A DNA stretch of 12,362 nucleotides from Thermoanaerobaculia bacterium (GTDB taxonomy: Bacteria > Acidobacteriota > Thermoanaerobaculia > Gp7-AA8), in NCBI GenBank assembly GCA_023700825.1, contig JAMPYE010000079.1, forward strand, positions 1-12,362. Reading direction: 5' to 3'. Below are positions 1-6,312 of this stretch, piece after piece. The notes beneath the pieces are model-generated. The model worked only from the letters and a program-made list of their open reading frames with translations. It was not told where the DNA came from and did not search any database. Numbering within the stretch: the first letter of the stretch is position 1; every line of letters starts with the position of its first letter. Both the position numbers and the translations under genes were made by a program.

Positions 1-166
1 CGATCTTCCCGTTCGATGAGACCTTGCTCACGAGGTTGGCCTTCTCGACCTTGGCCGTGGTGACCTGCTTGACGTTCTTGTCCTTCTGCTTCATGCCGAT
101 CGCGACCGACGCGGCAGCTACGACTACGATCACGATGCCGATCGCAACCTTCATCTTCGTGCTCAT
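1..166 (-). CDS. HlyD/MacA-family periplasmic adaptor subunit, N-terminus only (partial)
   Basis: About 55 codons are visible before the gene leaves the window. The protein begins MSTKMKVAIGIVIVVVAAAS, a short basic start followed by one hydrophobic membrane anchor (about residues 6-24). A lysine-rich stretch and then VTTAKVEKANLVSKVSSNGK follow. That beta-strand pattern (V-x-T-x-x-V, then L-V-x-x-V-x-x-x-G-x-I) is the usual N-terminus of membrane-fusion adaptors of RND or MacAB-type efflux systems, which bridge an inner-membrane pump to an outer-membrane channel in the periplasm. Start chosen at 166 because AGGAG lies at 178-182, 11 nt upstream; a second ATG at 154 is possible. The transporter genes would be expected further left, outside the window. 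The family call rests on this short stretch only; the substrate cannot be guessed. Confidence 0.6.
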   Translation of the reverse strand, partial: MSTKMKVAIGIVIVVVAAASVAIGMKQKDKNVKQVTTAKVEKANLVSKVSSNGKI

Positions 167-208
167 GCTCGAGATGTCTCCTGACGGAAAATTGGGTTCT
201 ACCGAGGG

Positions 209-214
209 AGTATA
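209..214 (-). promoter_or_regulatory. Candidate -10 box for the adaptor gene
   Basis: TATACT on the minus strand matches TATAAT at 5 of 6 positions. It would put the transcript start near 202, about 35 nt before the ATG at 166 and upstream of the AGGAG ribosome site. No convincing -35 hexamer stands at 16-18 bp. Confidence 0.35.
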
Positions 215-293
215 CGGAGCGATCGCAAAAGGGTTTGGTGAGGGAGGGGTGACAGTTCGCCCGAGCGGGCCGGGAGGCTGGCGGGGCAGGTGG

Positions 294-453
294 TTCTTAG
301 TCTCGGGTTGTTAGTCGTTAGTTGTTAGACGATTTCGGCAGGTTGACTCCCGGTGCCGAACGAGTACTGGCGAGCAAAGCGTAGGAATTCCGTGGTGCTC
401 GGCGTTCCCGGAGCAGCAGGGAGGCCGGTCTAACAACCAAGAACTAACAACTC
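294..453. repeat. Heptad-repeat element with inverted arms and two inner hairpins (element 1)
   Basis: The left arm is in strict 7-nt phase: TTCTTAG (294), TCTCGGG (301), TTGTTAG (308), TCGTTAG (315), TTGTTAG (322). The right arm (428-451) is the reverse complement of 307-330 with only 3 mismatches in 24 nt, again as heptads. Between the arms lie two smaller inverted repeats: TTCGGCA (334-340) with TGCCGAA (354-360), and TGCTC (396-400) with GAGCA (411-415). The element fills most of the gap between the sulP-type gene, whose stop codon is at 460-462, and the adaptor gene promoter. Read as RNA it could fold into a branched structure and might end sulP transcription, but there is no T-tract. 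Function unknown. Confidence 0.7.
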
Positions 454-459
454 CTCGGC

Positions 460-2703
460 TCACCTCTCCTCCAACGCGCGCAGGTCCCCACCGGTGACGC
501 GGAGGCGCTGACCCATTACGAGCGACAGGCGACCGAAGAAGTGCGCGGCGAGCTCAGGGTGCTGCTCGATCACGACCTCGAAGGCATCGCGGGAGATGAC
601 GAACAGCTCGCAGTCGGTGGCCGCCTCGGCGTCGGCGGACCGGCGCTCGCGATCGAGAAACGCCATCTCGCCAAAAAAATCGCCGCGCGCGAACGTCGCG
701 AGGTGGTGGCGCTTCCCCGCCTCGAGCGGCAGCAGGATCGAGATGCGCCCCTTCCGAACCAGGAACATCTCGTCGCCACTGTCACCTGCCGCAAAGAGCC
801 TCTCGCCCTTCTTGTAGCTTCGCTCGCGCACCGAGTCGCCGAGCGCTTTCAATAGCCCGGGCTCGATGCCCTGGAAGAGACTGATCTCGCCGAGCTCGAG
901 CGGCGGGCGCGACTCCTGCGGCACCCATCCCGCCTGCTCCAGGATCTGCTTCTCCATCCACTCGATGGCGCTGTCGCGCGTGTCGAAGATCTGGATTCCC
1001 TCGCTGTCTCCGACGAGCCCCAGCTGGCCGAGGTAGTGCTGGATGTCCTGCCGGCTGGGAAGGCTCGAGGGCATGCCGCAGAAGAGGAGCTCTCCGCCGT
1101 TGTCGTGCAGCCTCTCGTGCATCTGGTGAAAAAGATGCCCTGCCGTGTAGTCCATCGACTGCACGCGACGGAAGTCGAGGAGGATGAAGCGGCGGTGCGT
1201 GAGGTCGTGGTCCAGCTCGGTGAAAAGCTGGTCGGTCGTGCCGAAGAAGAGGTTCCCTTGCAACTCGACCAGGACCGCCTGATCGCCGTGCTGCGAAAGG
1301 AGCAGGATCTCCTCCTGGCTCCGTCGCCTCTTCGAGCGGGTCTGGCGAAGGTCACGCTTGCGCTGGATGACCGAACCGTTGATCTGGTCGCGAATGAACA
1401 GAACGATCGCGAGGCAGACGCCGACGAGCGAGGCCTGAATCAGGCCGACTCCCTCGGCCACGATGATCACGGTCGCGATCACGACGAAGTCGAGCCGCGT
1501 GCCCGGTGTCATCAGCAGCTTGAACATCCGGAAGTCGAACATCCGGAACGCAACGACGAGAAGGATGCCGGCGAGGGCTCCGGTCGGGACCCATGCGACG
1601 AGCGGGCTGAGTACGAGGAACGTGCCGAGCGCGAGCACACCTTCGATCACGCTGCTCCACATCGTCCGGCTTCCGCTCGTGACGTTCACGAGCGATGCGC
1701 CCATCGTTCCGGCGCCCGGGATTCCGCCTGCGAGGAACGACACGGCGTTCGCCGTCCCCTGCGCGATGAGCTCGCGGTTCGAGTTGTGCCGGCTGCGCGT
1801 GAGCGCGTCGAGGACGACGCCGGTCTTCAGCGTGTCGATCGAGAGCAGCGCAGAGAGGGTCACGGCGGGGCCGAGCACCAGCGCGATCGAGGCGGCGTCG
1901 ATCTGGCCGATCGAGCCGAGGCGTGACGTCACCGCGTCGAGAAACGACCCTGTCGCCGTGATCGGTCCGATCACGTGAGGGTTGTTCGCCAGCTGAAGGA
2001 GCCCGGGCCGCACGAGGCCGAGAAGGAAGTAGGCTGCGATGCCGGAACCGAGCCCGATGATTGCGCCCGGGACCTTCTTCGTCAGCTTCGGCGCCAGGAA
2101 CATCGCGGCCATCGTGACGACGCCCACGACGACGTCGGGAAGGCGCCACAGCTGAGGCGAGATCAACCCTTCCCAGAAATGCGTTCCTTTCGGCACGCCG
2201 AGGAGCTTCGGGATCTGCGCCACAGCGATGATCACCGCGACGCCCGACAGGTACCCGCTGACGACCTGGAACGGGATGTACTTGATCACGCGCCCAAGCC
2301 GGACGGCGCCGTAGATGAACTGAAGCACGGCAGAGACGAGAGCGGTGAGCGCGAGGAGCCCGACGATCTGGTCGGTCGTCATCCTGCCGCCTGCCGACAA
2401 CTGGAGCGCGAAGCCGGCCATGACGGCGGCAGCGGGCGCGCAGGGGGCGGTGATGAAGCCGGTGTTCCGCCCCACGAGCGGCGCGGTGATGCCAAGCGCG
2501 GCCGCGCCTACGATCCCTGCAAGGGCGCCTGCACCGGCGAGCGAAGGGGACGCGGCGACGAAGATGGTGACGCCGAAGGCGATGGCCGATGGGAGCGCGA
2601 CGAGCATCGCCGCAAGGCCGGCCCAGAGATCTGCGACCAGACCGAACCCCGGTCGCCGGCCCGCAGCCGCGGGCTCCGCAGAACCGCCTTCCCCCGTCGC
2701 CAT
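460..2703 (-). CDS. SulP-family inorganic anion transporter with STAS and cyclic-nucleotide-binding domains
   Basis: About 747 aa, inner membrane. Residues about 20-440 are a hydrophobic multi-span SulP core. It includes the conserved stretch NRELIAQGTANAVSFLAGGI near 310-329, then the IPGAGTMGASLVNVTSG signature near 329-345. Residues about 465-590 are a STAS domain (LLDFRRVQSMDYTAGHLF); the usual Asp-Ser of SpoIIAA-type STAS is Asp-Tyr-Thr here. Residues about 608-735 are a CNB domain with phosphate-binding cassette FGEMAFL...RRSADA, keeping the Glu and Arg that contact cyclic nucleotide. SulP proteins carry sulfate, bicarbonate or dicarboxylates; the substrate is not readable here. SulP-STAS is the normal plan; the added CNB domain suggests gating by cAMP or cGMP. 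ATG at 2703 is preferred; TTG at 2706 is in frame. No clear Shine-Dalgarno is present, consistent with a very short leader. Confidence 0.9.
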   Translation of the reverse strand: MATGEGGSAEPAAAGRRPGFGLVADLWAGLAAMLVALPSAIAFGVTIFVAASPSLAGAGALAGIVGAAALGITAPLVGRNTGFITAPCAPAAAVMAGFALQLSAGGRMTTDQIVGLLALTALVSAVLQFIYGAVRLGRVIKYIPFQVVSGYLSGVAVIIAVAQIPKLLGVPKGTHFWEGLISPQLWRLPDVVVGVVTMAAMFLAPKLTKKVPGAIIGLGSGIAAYFLLGLVRPGLLQLANNPHVIGPITATGSFLDAVTSRLGSIGQIDAASIALVLGPAVTLSALLSIDTLKTGVVLDALTRSRHNSNRELIAQGTANAVSFLAGGIPGAGTMGASLVNVTSGSRTMWSSVIEGVLALGTFLVLSPLVAWVPTGALAGILLVVAFRMFDFRMFKLLMTPGTRLDFVVIATVIIVAEGVGLIQASLVGVCLAIVLFIRDQINGSVIQRKRDLRQTRSKRRRSQEEILLLSQHGDQAVLVELQGNLFFGTTDQLFTELDHDLTHRRFILLDFRRVQSMDYTAGHLFHQMHERLHDNGGELLFCGMPSSLPSRQDIQHYLGQLGLVGDSEGIQIFDTRDSAIEWMEKQILEQAGWVPQESRPPLELGEISLFQGIEPGLLKALGDSVRERSYKKGERLFAAGDSGDEMFLVRKGRISILLPLEAGKRHHLATFARGDFFGEMAFLDRERRSADAEAATDCELFVISRDAFEVVIEQHPELAAHFFGRLSLVMGQRLRVTGGDLRALEER

Positions 2704-2715
2704 CAAGTGCAGAGA

Positions 2716-2721
2716 ATTCTA
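2716..2721 (-). promoter_or_regulatory. Candidate -10 box for the SulP transporter gene
   Basis: TAGAAT on the minus strand (5 of 6 to TATAAT) predicts transcription from about 2709, only some 6 nt before the ATG at 2703. The transcript would be nearly leaderless, which fits the absence of a ribosome-binding site. No -35 match stands at 17 bp. Confidence 0.4.
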
Positions 2722-2765
2722 CTACTTCAGAAGCGCGAGGGCCGCGGGAATCAGGGGGACACATC

Positions 2766-2894
2766 GAATGCAGAACGCTGAATGCTGAATGTAGAAAAGG
2801 ACGACGGAGTCCCCGGCCGGATCTCCGGGGACCCTCGCGCGAGCGCCTTTTCGCGAGCGGAGAGCTTCGTTCTGCATTCTTCCGTTCTGCGTTC
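2766..2894. repeat. Heptad-repeat element with inverted arms and two inner hairpins (element 2)
   Basis: The left arm has heptads GAATGCA (2766), GAACGCT (2773), GAATGCT (2780), GAATGTA (2787), with GAAAAGG at 2794 as a degenerate fifth. The right arm on the opposite strand reads GAACGCA (2888-2894), an 8-nt GAACGGAA (2880-2887), GAATGCA (2873-2879) and GAACGAA (2866-2872). The arms are therefore imperfect inverted copies. The spacer holds a perfect 8-bp hairpin GTCCCCGG (2809-2816)/CCGGGGAC (2825-2832) and a second, CTCGCG (2834-2839)/CGCGAG (2852-2857). It lies between two divergently transcribed genes, outside both predicted core promoters. The plan matches element 1 although the heptad sequence differs. 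Confidence 0.7.
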
Positions 2895-2973
2895 TTTGTG
2901 TACTCGTGCGTGGCCAGCTGCCGGTCATTCCAGCCGTTACCTCACCGTTTCACTTCTGCGGCGCATCTCGCTC

Positions 2974-2979
2974 TAGAAT
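2974..2979 (+). promoter_or_regulatory. Candidate -10 box for the M1 aminopeptidase gene
   Basis: TAGAAT, identical to the box of the divergent SulP gene, predicts a start near 2986 and a leader of about 28 nt that contains GGGAGGAG. TTCACT at 2949-2954 is a weak -35 candidate at 19 bp spacing. Confidence 0.4.
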
Positions 2980-3013
2980 CGCGGCCGCACGTATCCGTCC
3001 GGGAGGAGAATCG

Positions 3014-5605
3014 ATGTCCCGAAGAGCTCTGGTTGTTGCAGCGATCATCGTCTGCTTCGCTTGTCCCCTTCACGCAGCCGACTTTCGCCTCGGTACGACT
3101 GTGACTCCGACCTACCAGCTCGTGGAGCTGAAGATCGATCCGGAGCAGAAGTCGTACTCCGGCCTCACTCGCGTCAGCCTCCGCGTCAACGAGCCGACCG
3201 CGACCTTCCGCCTGCACGCGGAAGAGATCGAGATCTCGAAGGTGCGGCTCGACGGTCCCGGCGGGACGATCCCACTGAAATTCACGATCGAGAAGGACGT
3301 GGTCACCCTGCGCGCGCCACGCATCCTGGGGCCGGGCAACTACTCGCTCAGGATCGACTTCACGAACGAGTTCAACACGCGTGCCGTCGGGCTCTATCGC
3401 ATGGAGGCCGGCGGGCGCGCGTACGCGTTCACGCAGTTCGAGGCGATCGACGCGCGCAAGGCGTTCCCCTGCTGGGACGAGCCGTCGTTCAAGCAGCCGT
3501 TTCAGCTGCGCCTCACGGTGCGCGATGTCGACGAGGCCGTGACGAACACGCCCGTGGCGCGCGTGAGGCGGGAGAACGGGTGGAAGACGATCGAGTTCGA
3601 GCGCACCGAGCCGATGCCCACCTACCTCGTCGCGATCGCGGTCGGGCCGATGGATTCGATCCCCGTCGAGGGTCTCTCGATTCCGGGCCGGATCTACACG
3701 CCGCACGGCCAGGCGCACCTCGCGTCGATCGCCGCCGGGCTCGTCGCGCCGATCCTCGCCGACCAGGAGCGCTGGTTCGGCATGAAGTACCCGTACAGGA
3801 AGCTCGACTTCATCGCCATCCCCGAGTACTGGCCGGGGGCGATGGAGCATCCCGGCGCGGTCACCTTCTCCGACAGACTCATGCTTCTCGACCCGGTGTC
3901 GGCGAACCCGAACACCCGGCGGAGGCTCGCGCAGGTCATTGCTCACGAGCTCGCGCACATGTGGTTCGGCGATCTCGTCACGATGCAGTGGTGGGACGAC
4001 CTGTGGCTCAACGAGTCGTTCGCCGACTGGTTCGGCGACAAGACGACCGCGAAGCTCTTCCCGCAATACAAGGTCGAGCTCGGCGAGCTCCAGAACGTCC
4101 AGCGCGTGATGCTCTCCGACGCGAGCGCCGGCGCCGACGCGGTCCGGAAGCCGGTCACGAGCGACGCCGACATGCTCGGTGACGTCGGACTCGCCTACAA
4201 CAAGGGCAAGTCGGTCCTCGGCATGTTCGAGAGCTGGCTCGGGCCCGACGTGTTCCGTCGCGGAGTGAACGAGTACCTGCGCGCCCATGCGTGGGGCAAT
4301 GCGACGGCGTCCGACCTCTTCTCCTCGCTCTCGAGCGCGGCGGGATTCCCCGTCGGGCCCGCGATGGCGTCGTTTCTCGACCAACCGGGGATCCCACTCG
4401 TCGAGGTGCGGATTCTCGACGGAGGACGGGTGCGCCTCTCGCAGCGCCGGCTCGCGAACGCGGGCACGACGCCGGCAGCGCAGACGTGGAAGATCCCCGT
4501 GGCCCTTCGCTACTCGGACGGCAAGTCGGTGGCGACGAAGAGCGTGCTCCTCGACGCCGCGTCGATGGAGCTCGAGCTCGTGCCAAACGGTCGCGTCGCC
4601 TGGGTGATCCCTATGGCCGACGCTACCGGCTACTACAGGTGGACCGTCGATCACGACGCCCTGCTCACCCTCGCGAACAACGCGCAGCGAGACATGAACG
4701 CGGCCGAACGTGTAGCGTACTTCGGCAATCTCAGGGCGTTGCTCGACGCAGGCCTCATCCACGGCGACGACTACTTCCGCGCGCTGCGCGCGTTCGCGTC
4801 CGACCCGGAGCCCAGGGTCGTCAGTTCCGTTCTGGCCGCTCTGGACGACGCCATGATGGCGTTCGTGACCGACGAGGTGTCCGACGACTTTTCGACCTGG
4901 GTGCGCGGCTCGCTGCGCCCGGCTCTCGACCGGATCGGCCTCGAGCGTCGCGAAGACGAAGAGGATACGGTCTCGATCCTTCGCCCGTCGCTGGTGCGGT
5001 GGCTCGGAGCGTACGGCGCCGACCCCGAGGTCATCGCATGGTGCGCGGAGCAGACGAAGAAGTACATGCAGGACCCCGCGTCGGTCGATCCGTCCGTGTC
5101 GGGCACGGCACTCTCAGTCACTGCCCGCTACGGCGGCGAGGCCCTCTTCGACGAGATGTCGGCGAAGCTCGCCGCGGCGGCGACGCCCGGAGAGCGGTCG
5201 AACTACCTGGCAGCGCTCGGCGCGTTCCGCGCTCCCGCGGCGCGCGCAAAGGCGCTGCAGCTCGCGCTCGAAGGGAAGCTCCGGCCTAACGAAATGTTCG
5301 TGATTCCCTTCGGCGGCACCGACTCCCCCGCCGGGCGCGACGAGATGTACGGGTGGCTCACGTCGAACTACGAGACGGTGGCCTCGCGGATGCCGCCGCT
5401 CTATCTCCCCTACCTCGCGGGCGTCGGCGGAGGTTGCGAAGCGGACCGTCTCGCGAAGGCTCGCGCCTTCTTCACCGACCCGAAGCGCAAGGTCCAGGGG
5501 ATGGAGGAGCGGCTCGCGGAGACCGAGCAGCAGGTGAACGACTGCGTCGGCCTGCGCGCAAGAGAGGGAGCGCGGGTGGCGGAATATCTCGAACGTCCCG
5601 AGTGA
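3014..5605 (+). CDS. Secreted M1-family zinc aminopeptidase
   Basis: 863 aa. Removes N-terminal residues from peptides. Residues 1-21 form a signal peptide (MSRRALVVAAIIVCFACPLH, cleavage after AHA), so the enzyme is exported to periplasm or outside. An N-terminal beta domain covers about 25-210. The thermolysin-like catalytic domain has the zinc site HELAH (His311, His315) and Glu334 in WLNESFADWF, exactly HEXXH-18-E. Tyr395 in GLAYNKGKS is the expected transition-state tyrosine. The substrate-binding GxMEN motif reads GAMEH at 275-279, with His in place of Asn. GYYRW at 539-543 and a long helical C-terminal part (about 545-863) resemble the ERAP1-like C-terminal domain. The start at 3014 is fixed by GGGAGGAG at 3001-3008; the open frame upstream to 2906 is not needed. 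It faces the RRM gene convergently. Confidence 0.92.
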   Translation: MSRRALVVAAIIVCFACPLHAADFRLGTTVTPTYQLVELKIDPEQKSYSGLTRVSLRVNEPTATFRLHAEEIEISKVRLDGPGGTIPLKFTIEKDVVTLRAPRILGPGNYSLRIDFTNEFNTRAVGLYRMEAGGRAYAFTQFEAIDARKAFPCWDEPSFKQPFQLRLTVRDVDEAVTNTPVARVRRENGWKTIEFERTEPMPTYLVAIAVGPMDSIPVEGLSIPGRIYTPHGQAHLASIAAGLVAPILADQERWFGMKYPYRKLDFIAIPEYWPGAMEHPGAVTFSDRLMLLDPVSANPNTRRRLAQVIAHELAHMWFGDLVTMQWWDDLWLNESFADWFGDKTTAKLFPQYKVELGELQNVQRVMLSDASAGADAVRKPVTSDADMLGDVGLAYNKGKSVLGMFESWLGPDVFRRGVNEYLRAHAWGNATASDLFSSLSSAAGFPVGPAMASFLDQPGIPLVEVRILDGGRVRLSQRRLANAGTTPAAQTWKIPVALRYSDGKSVATKSVLLDAASMELELVPNGRVAWVIPMADATGYYRWTVDHDALLTLANNAQRDMNAAERVAYFGNLRALLDAGLIHGDDYFRALRAFASDPEPRVVSSVLAALDDAMMAFVTDEVSDDFSTWVRGSLRPALDRIGLERREDEEDTVSILRPSLVRWLGAYGADPEVIAWCAEQTKKYMQDPASVDPSVSGTALSVTARYGGEALFDEMSAKLAAAATPGERSNYLAALGAFRAPAARAKALQLALEGKLRPNEMFVIPFGGTDSPAGRDEMYGWLTSNYETVASRMPPLYLPYLAGVGGGCEADRLAKARAFFTDPKRKVQGMEERLAETEQQVNDCVGLRAREGARVAEYLERPE

Positions 5606-5610
5606 GGAAA

Positions 5611-5654
5611 GCGGCGGGATCGTCGTGCGGGACGAGCCTGCCGGCCCGCCCCGC
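5611..5654. terminator. Possible bidirectional terminator hairpin between convergent genes
   Basis: GCGGCGGG (5611-5618) can pair with CCCGCCCCGC (5645-5654) with one bulge. An inner CGTC (5621-5624)/GACG (5631-5634) stem sits inside. It begins 5 nt after the aminopeptidase stop and ends 8 nt before the stop of the facing RRM gene. No T-tract, so only suggestive. Confidence 0.3.
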
Positions 5655-5662
5655 GACTTCGG

Positions 5663-5938
5663 TCAGTGAATCGGAACGAGAGGCGACGTCGTCGTGCCCT
5701 TCGGCTTGGCCTCGTTTACCTTCAGGACCTGGCCGTTCACTTCCTTGCCGTCGAGCGCCGCCATGGCAGCGGCGGCCTCGGCCGCATCAGGCAGCTCGAC
5801 GAAGGCGAAGCCGCGCGACGGCCCGCCGTCGCCACGGACTGCGATGTGAACCGCCTCCGCCTTGCCGAACGGCGCGAACAGCTCCGTCAGCTTCGCCTCG
5901 TTGATGTCTTTTGCGAGATTACCGATGTAGATTCTCAT
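5663..5938 (-). CDS. Small single-RRM RNA-binding protein
   Basis: 91 aa, one RNA recognition motif and almost nothing else. RNP2 is IYIGNL at residues 3-8 and RNP1 is RGFAFVEL at 42-49, with the RNA-stacking aromatics Tyr4, Phe44 and Phe46 in place. Residues 10-23 form the first helix (EAKLTELFAPFG) and 51-65 the second. The last 15 residues are a short polar tail without the glycine-rich extension of some cyanobacterial Rbp proteins. In the cytoplasm such proteins bind single-stranded RNA; several bacterial members are cold-induced or affect mRNA fate. The start at 5938 follows AAGGA at a 6-nt gap; upstream in-frame starts would add an Arg/Ala-rich tail without family resemblance. A promoter about 190 nt upstream implies a long leader. 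Confidence 0.9.
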   Translation of the reverse strand: MRIYIGNLAKDINEAKLTELFAPFGKAEAVHIAVRGDGGPSRGFAFVELPDAAEAAAAMAALDGKEVNGQVLKVNEAKPKGTTTSPLVPIH

Positions 5939-6131
5939 GTGGGTTCCTTCGGCCGCGCGTGCGGCCAACCCTCGGGACCGTCGCCGCCGCGCTGGTCGGG
6001 AAAACAAACCTGCAGCGATTCCGTCGGACAACGAGACGACACTTCCGGGAGGGTGGTTTGCTAAGGAGGGTCGGATCAGAGGATCTGACTTAGTTCAGAT
6101 GGACTGAGGGGCGGGGACCGTTCCCCGCTGT
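5939..6131 (-). promoter_or_regulatory. Long structured 5' leader of the RRM gene
   Basis: If transcription starts near 6131 the RRM message has about 193 untranslated nt. It would begin with a perfect 7-bp hairpin, GCGGGGA (6111-6117)/TCCCCGC (6122-6128) with a 4-nt loop. A smaller TCAG/CTGA hairpin (6095-6098, 6104-6107) follows, and then TCAGA/TCTGA (6076-6080, 6084-6088). The rest is plain. Long leaders are typical of post-transcriptionally regulated, often cold-responsive RNA-binding protein genes; that role is an inference. Confidence 0.4.
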
Positions 6132-6137
6132 GCTCTC

Positions 6138-6166
6138 ACCATACGCTCATTCCCGCCCCGTGTCAC
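6138..6166 (-). promoter_or_regulatory. Sigma-70-type promoter for the RRM gene
   Basis: On the minus strand GTGACA (6161-6166; 5 of 6 to TTGACA) and TATGGT (6138-6143; 4 of 6 to TATAAT) are separated by exactly 17 bp. It is the only two-box promoter of good spacing found in the window. Confidence 0.5.
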
Positions 6167-6300
6167 TTTCGGCCCGTTGCTGCGCGTTTCGGCCATCTTC
6201 CCGACAGGGTCATATCTTCGACTTTTGGCGCAATTCCGGTTGAAGCTGCGAGCCCTGCGATCCGGCCGCTTCTGTTGCGCCCGTTCCGGCGGAGATTCTG

Positions 6301-6306
6301 TAGACT
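6301..6306 (+). promoter_or_regulatory. Candidate -10 box for the PilZ gene (leaderless arrangement)
   Basis: TAGACT (4 of 6 to TATAAT) is followed by 6 nt and then the GTG start codon at 6313, where the first transcribed base would be expected. No ribosome-binding site separates them, so the mRNA is probably leaderless. No -35 match at 16-18 bp. Confidence 0.4.
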
Positions 6307-6312
6307 TCTCCC

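Noticed and set aside
219..226. GCGATCGC, the HIP1-type palindrome common in cyanobacteria
   Set aside because: A single copy in a GC-rich genome is expected by chance and nothing else points to cyanobacteria.
24..314. 96-codon plus-strand open frame at the left edge with hydrophobic stretches
   Set aside because: It is antisense to the adaptor start, which has a ribosome site and family-like sequence; the hydrophobicity comes from the complementary codons.
1352..2764. Long open frame of 470 codons on the minus strand overlapping the SulP gene
   Set aside because: Arg/Ala/Asp-rich shadow of the SulP frame with no membrane segments or family motifs; high-GC sequence keeps stops rare.
2906..3013. 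N-terminal extension of the aminopeptidase
   Set aside because: The ATG at 3014 has a strong GGGAGGAG site and begins a clean signal peptide; the extension would also run through the likely -10 box.
2942..4762. 606-codon minus-strand open frame opposite the aminopeptidase gene
   Set aside because: Composition dominated by Arg, Val, Glu and His, typical of antisense to GC-rich genes; the plus frame has signal peptide and zinc motif.
6063..6070. AAGGAGGG, a perfect Shine-Dalgarno on the plus strand
   Set aside because: No start codon at suitable distance opens a frame; the nearest ATG (6099) stops after two codons.
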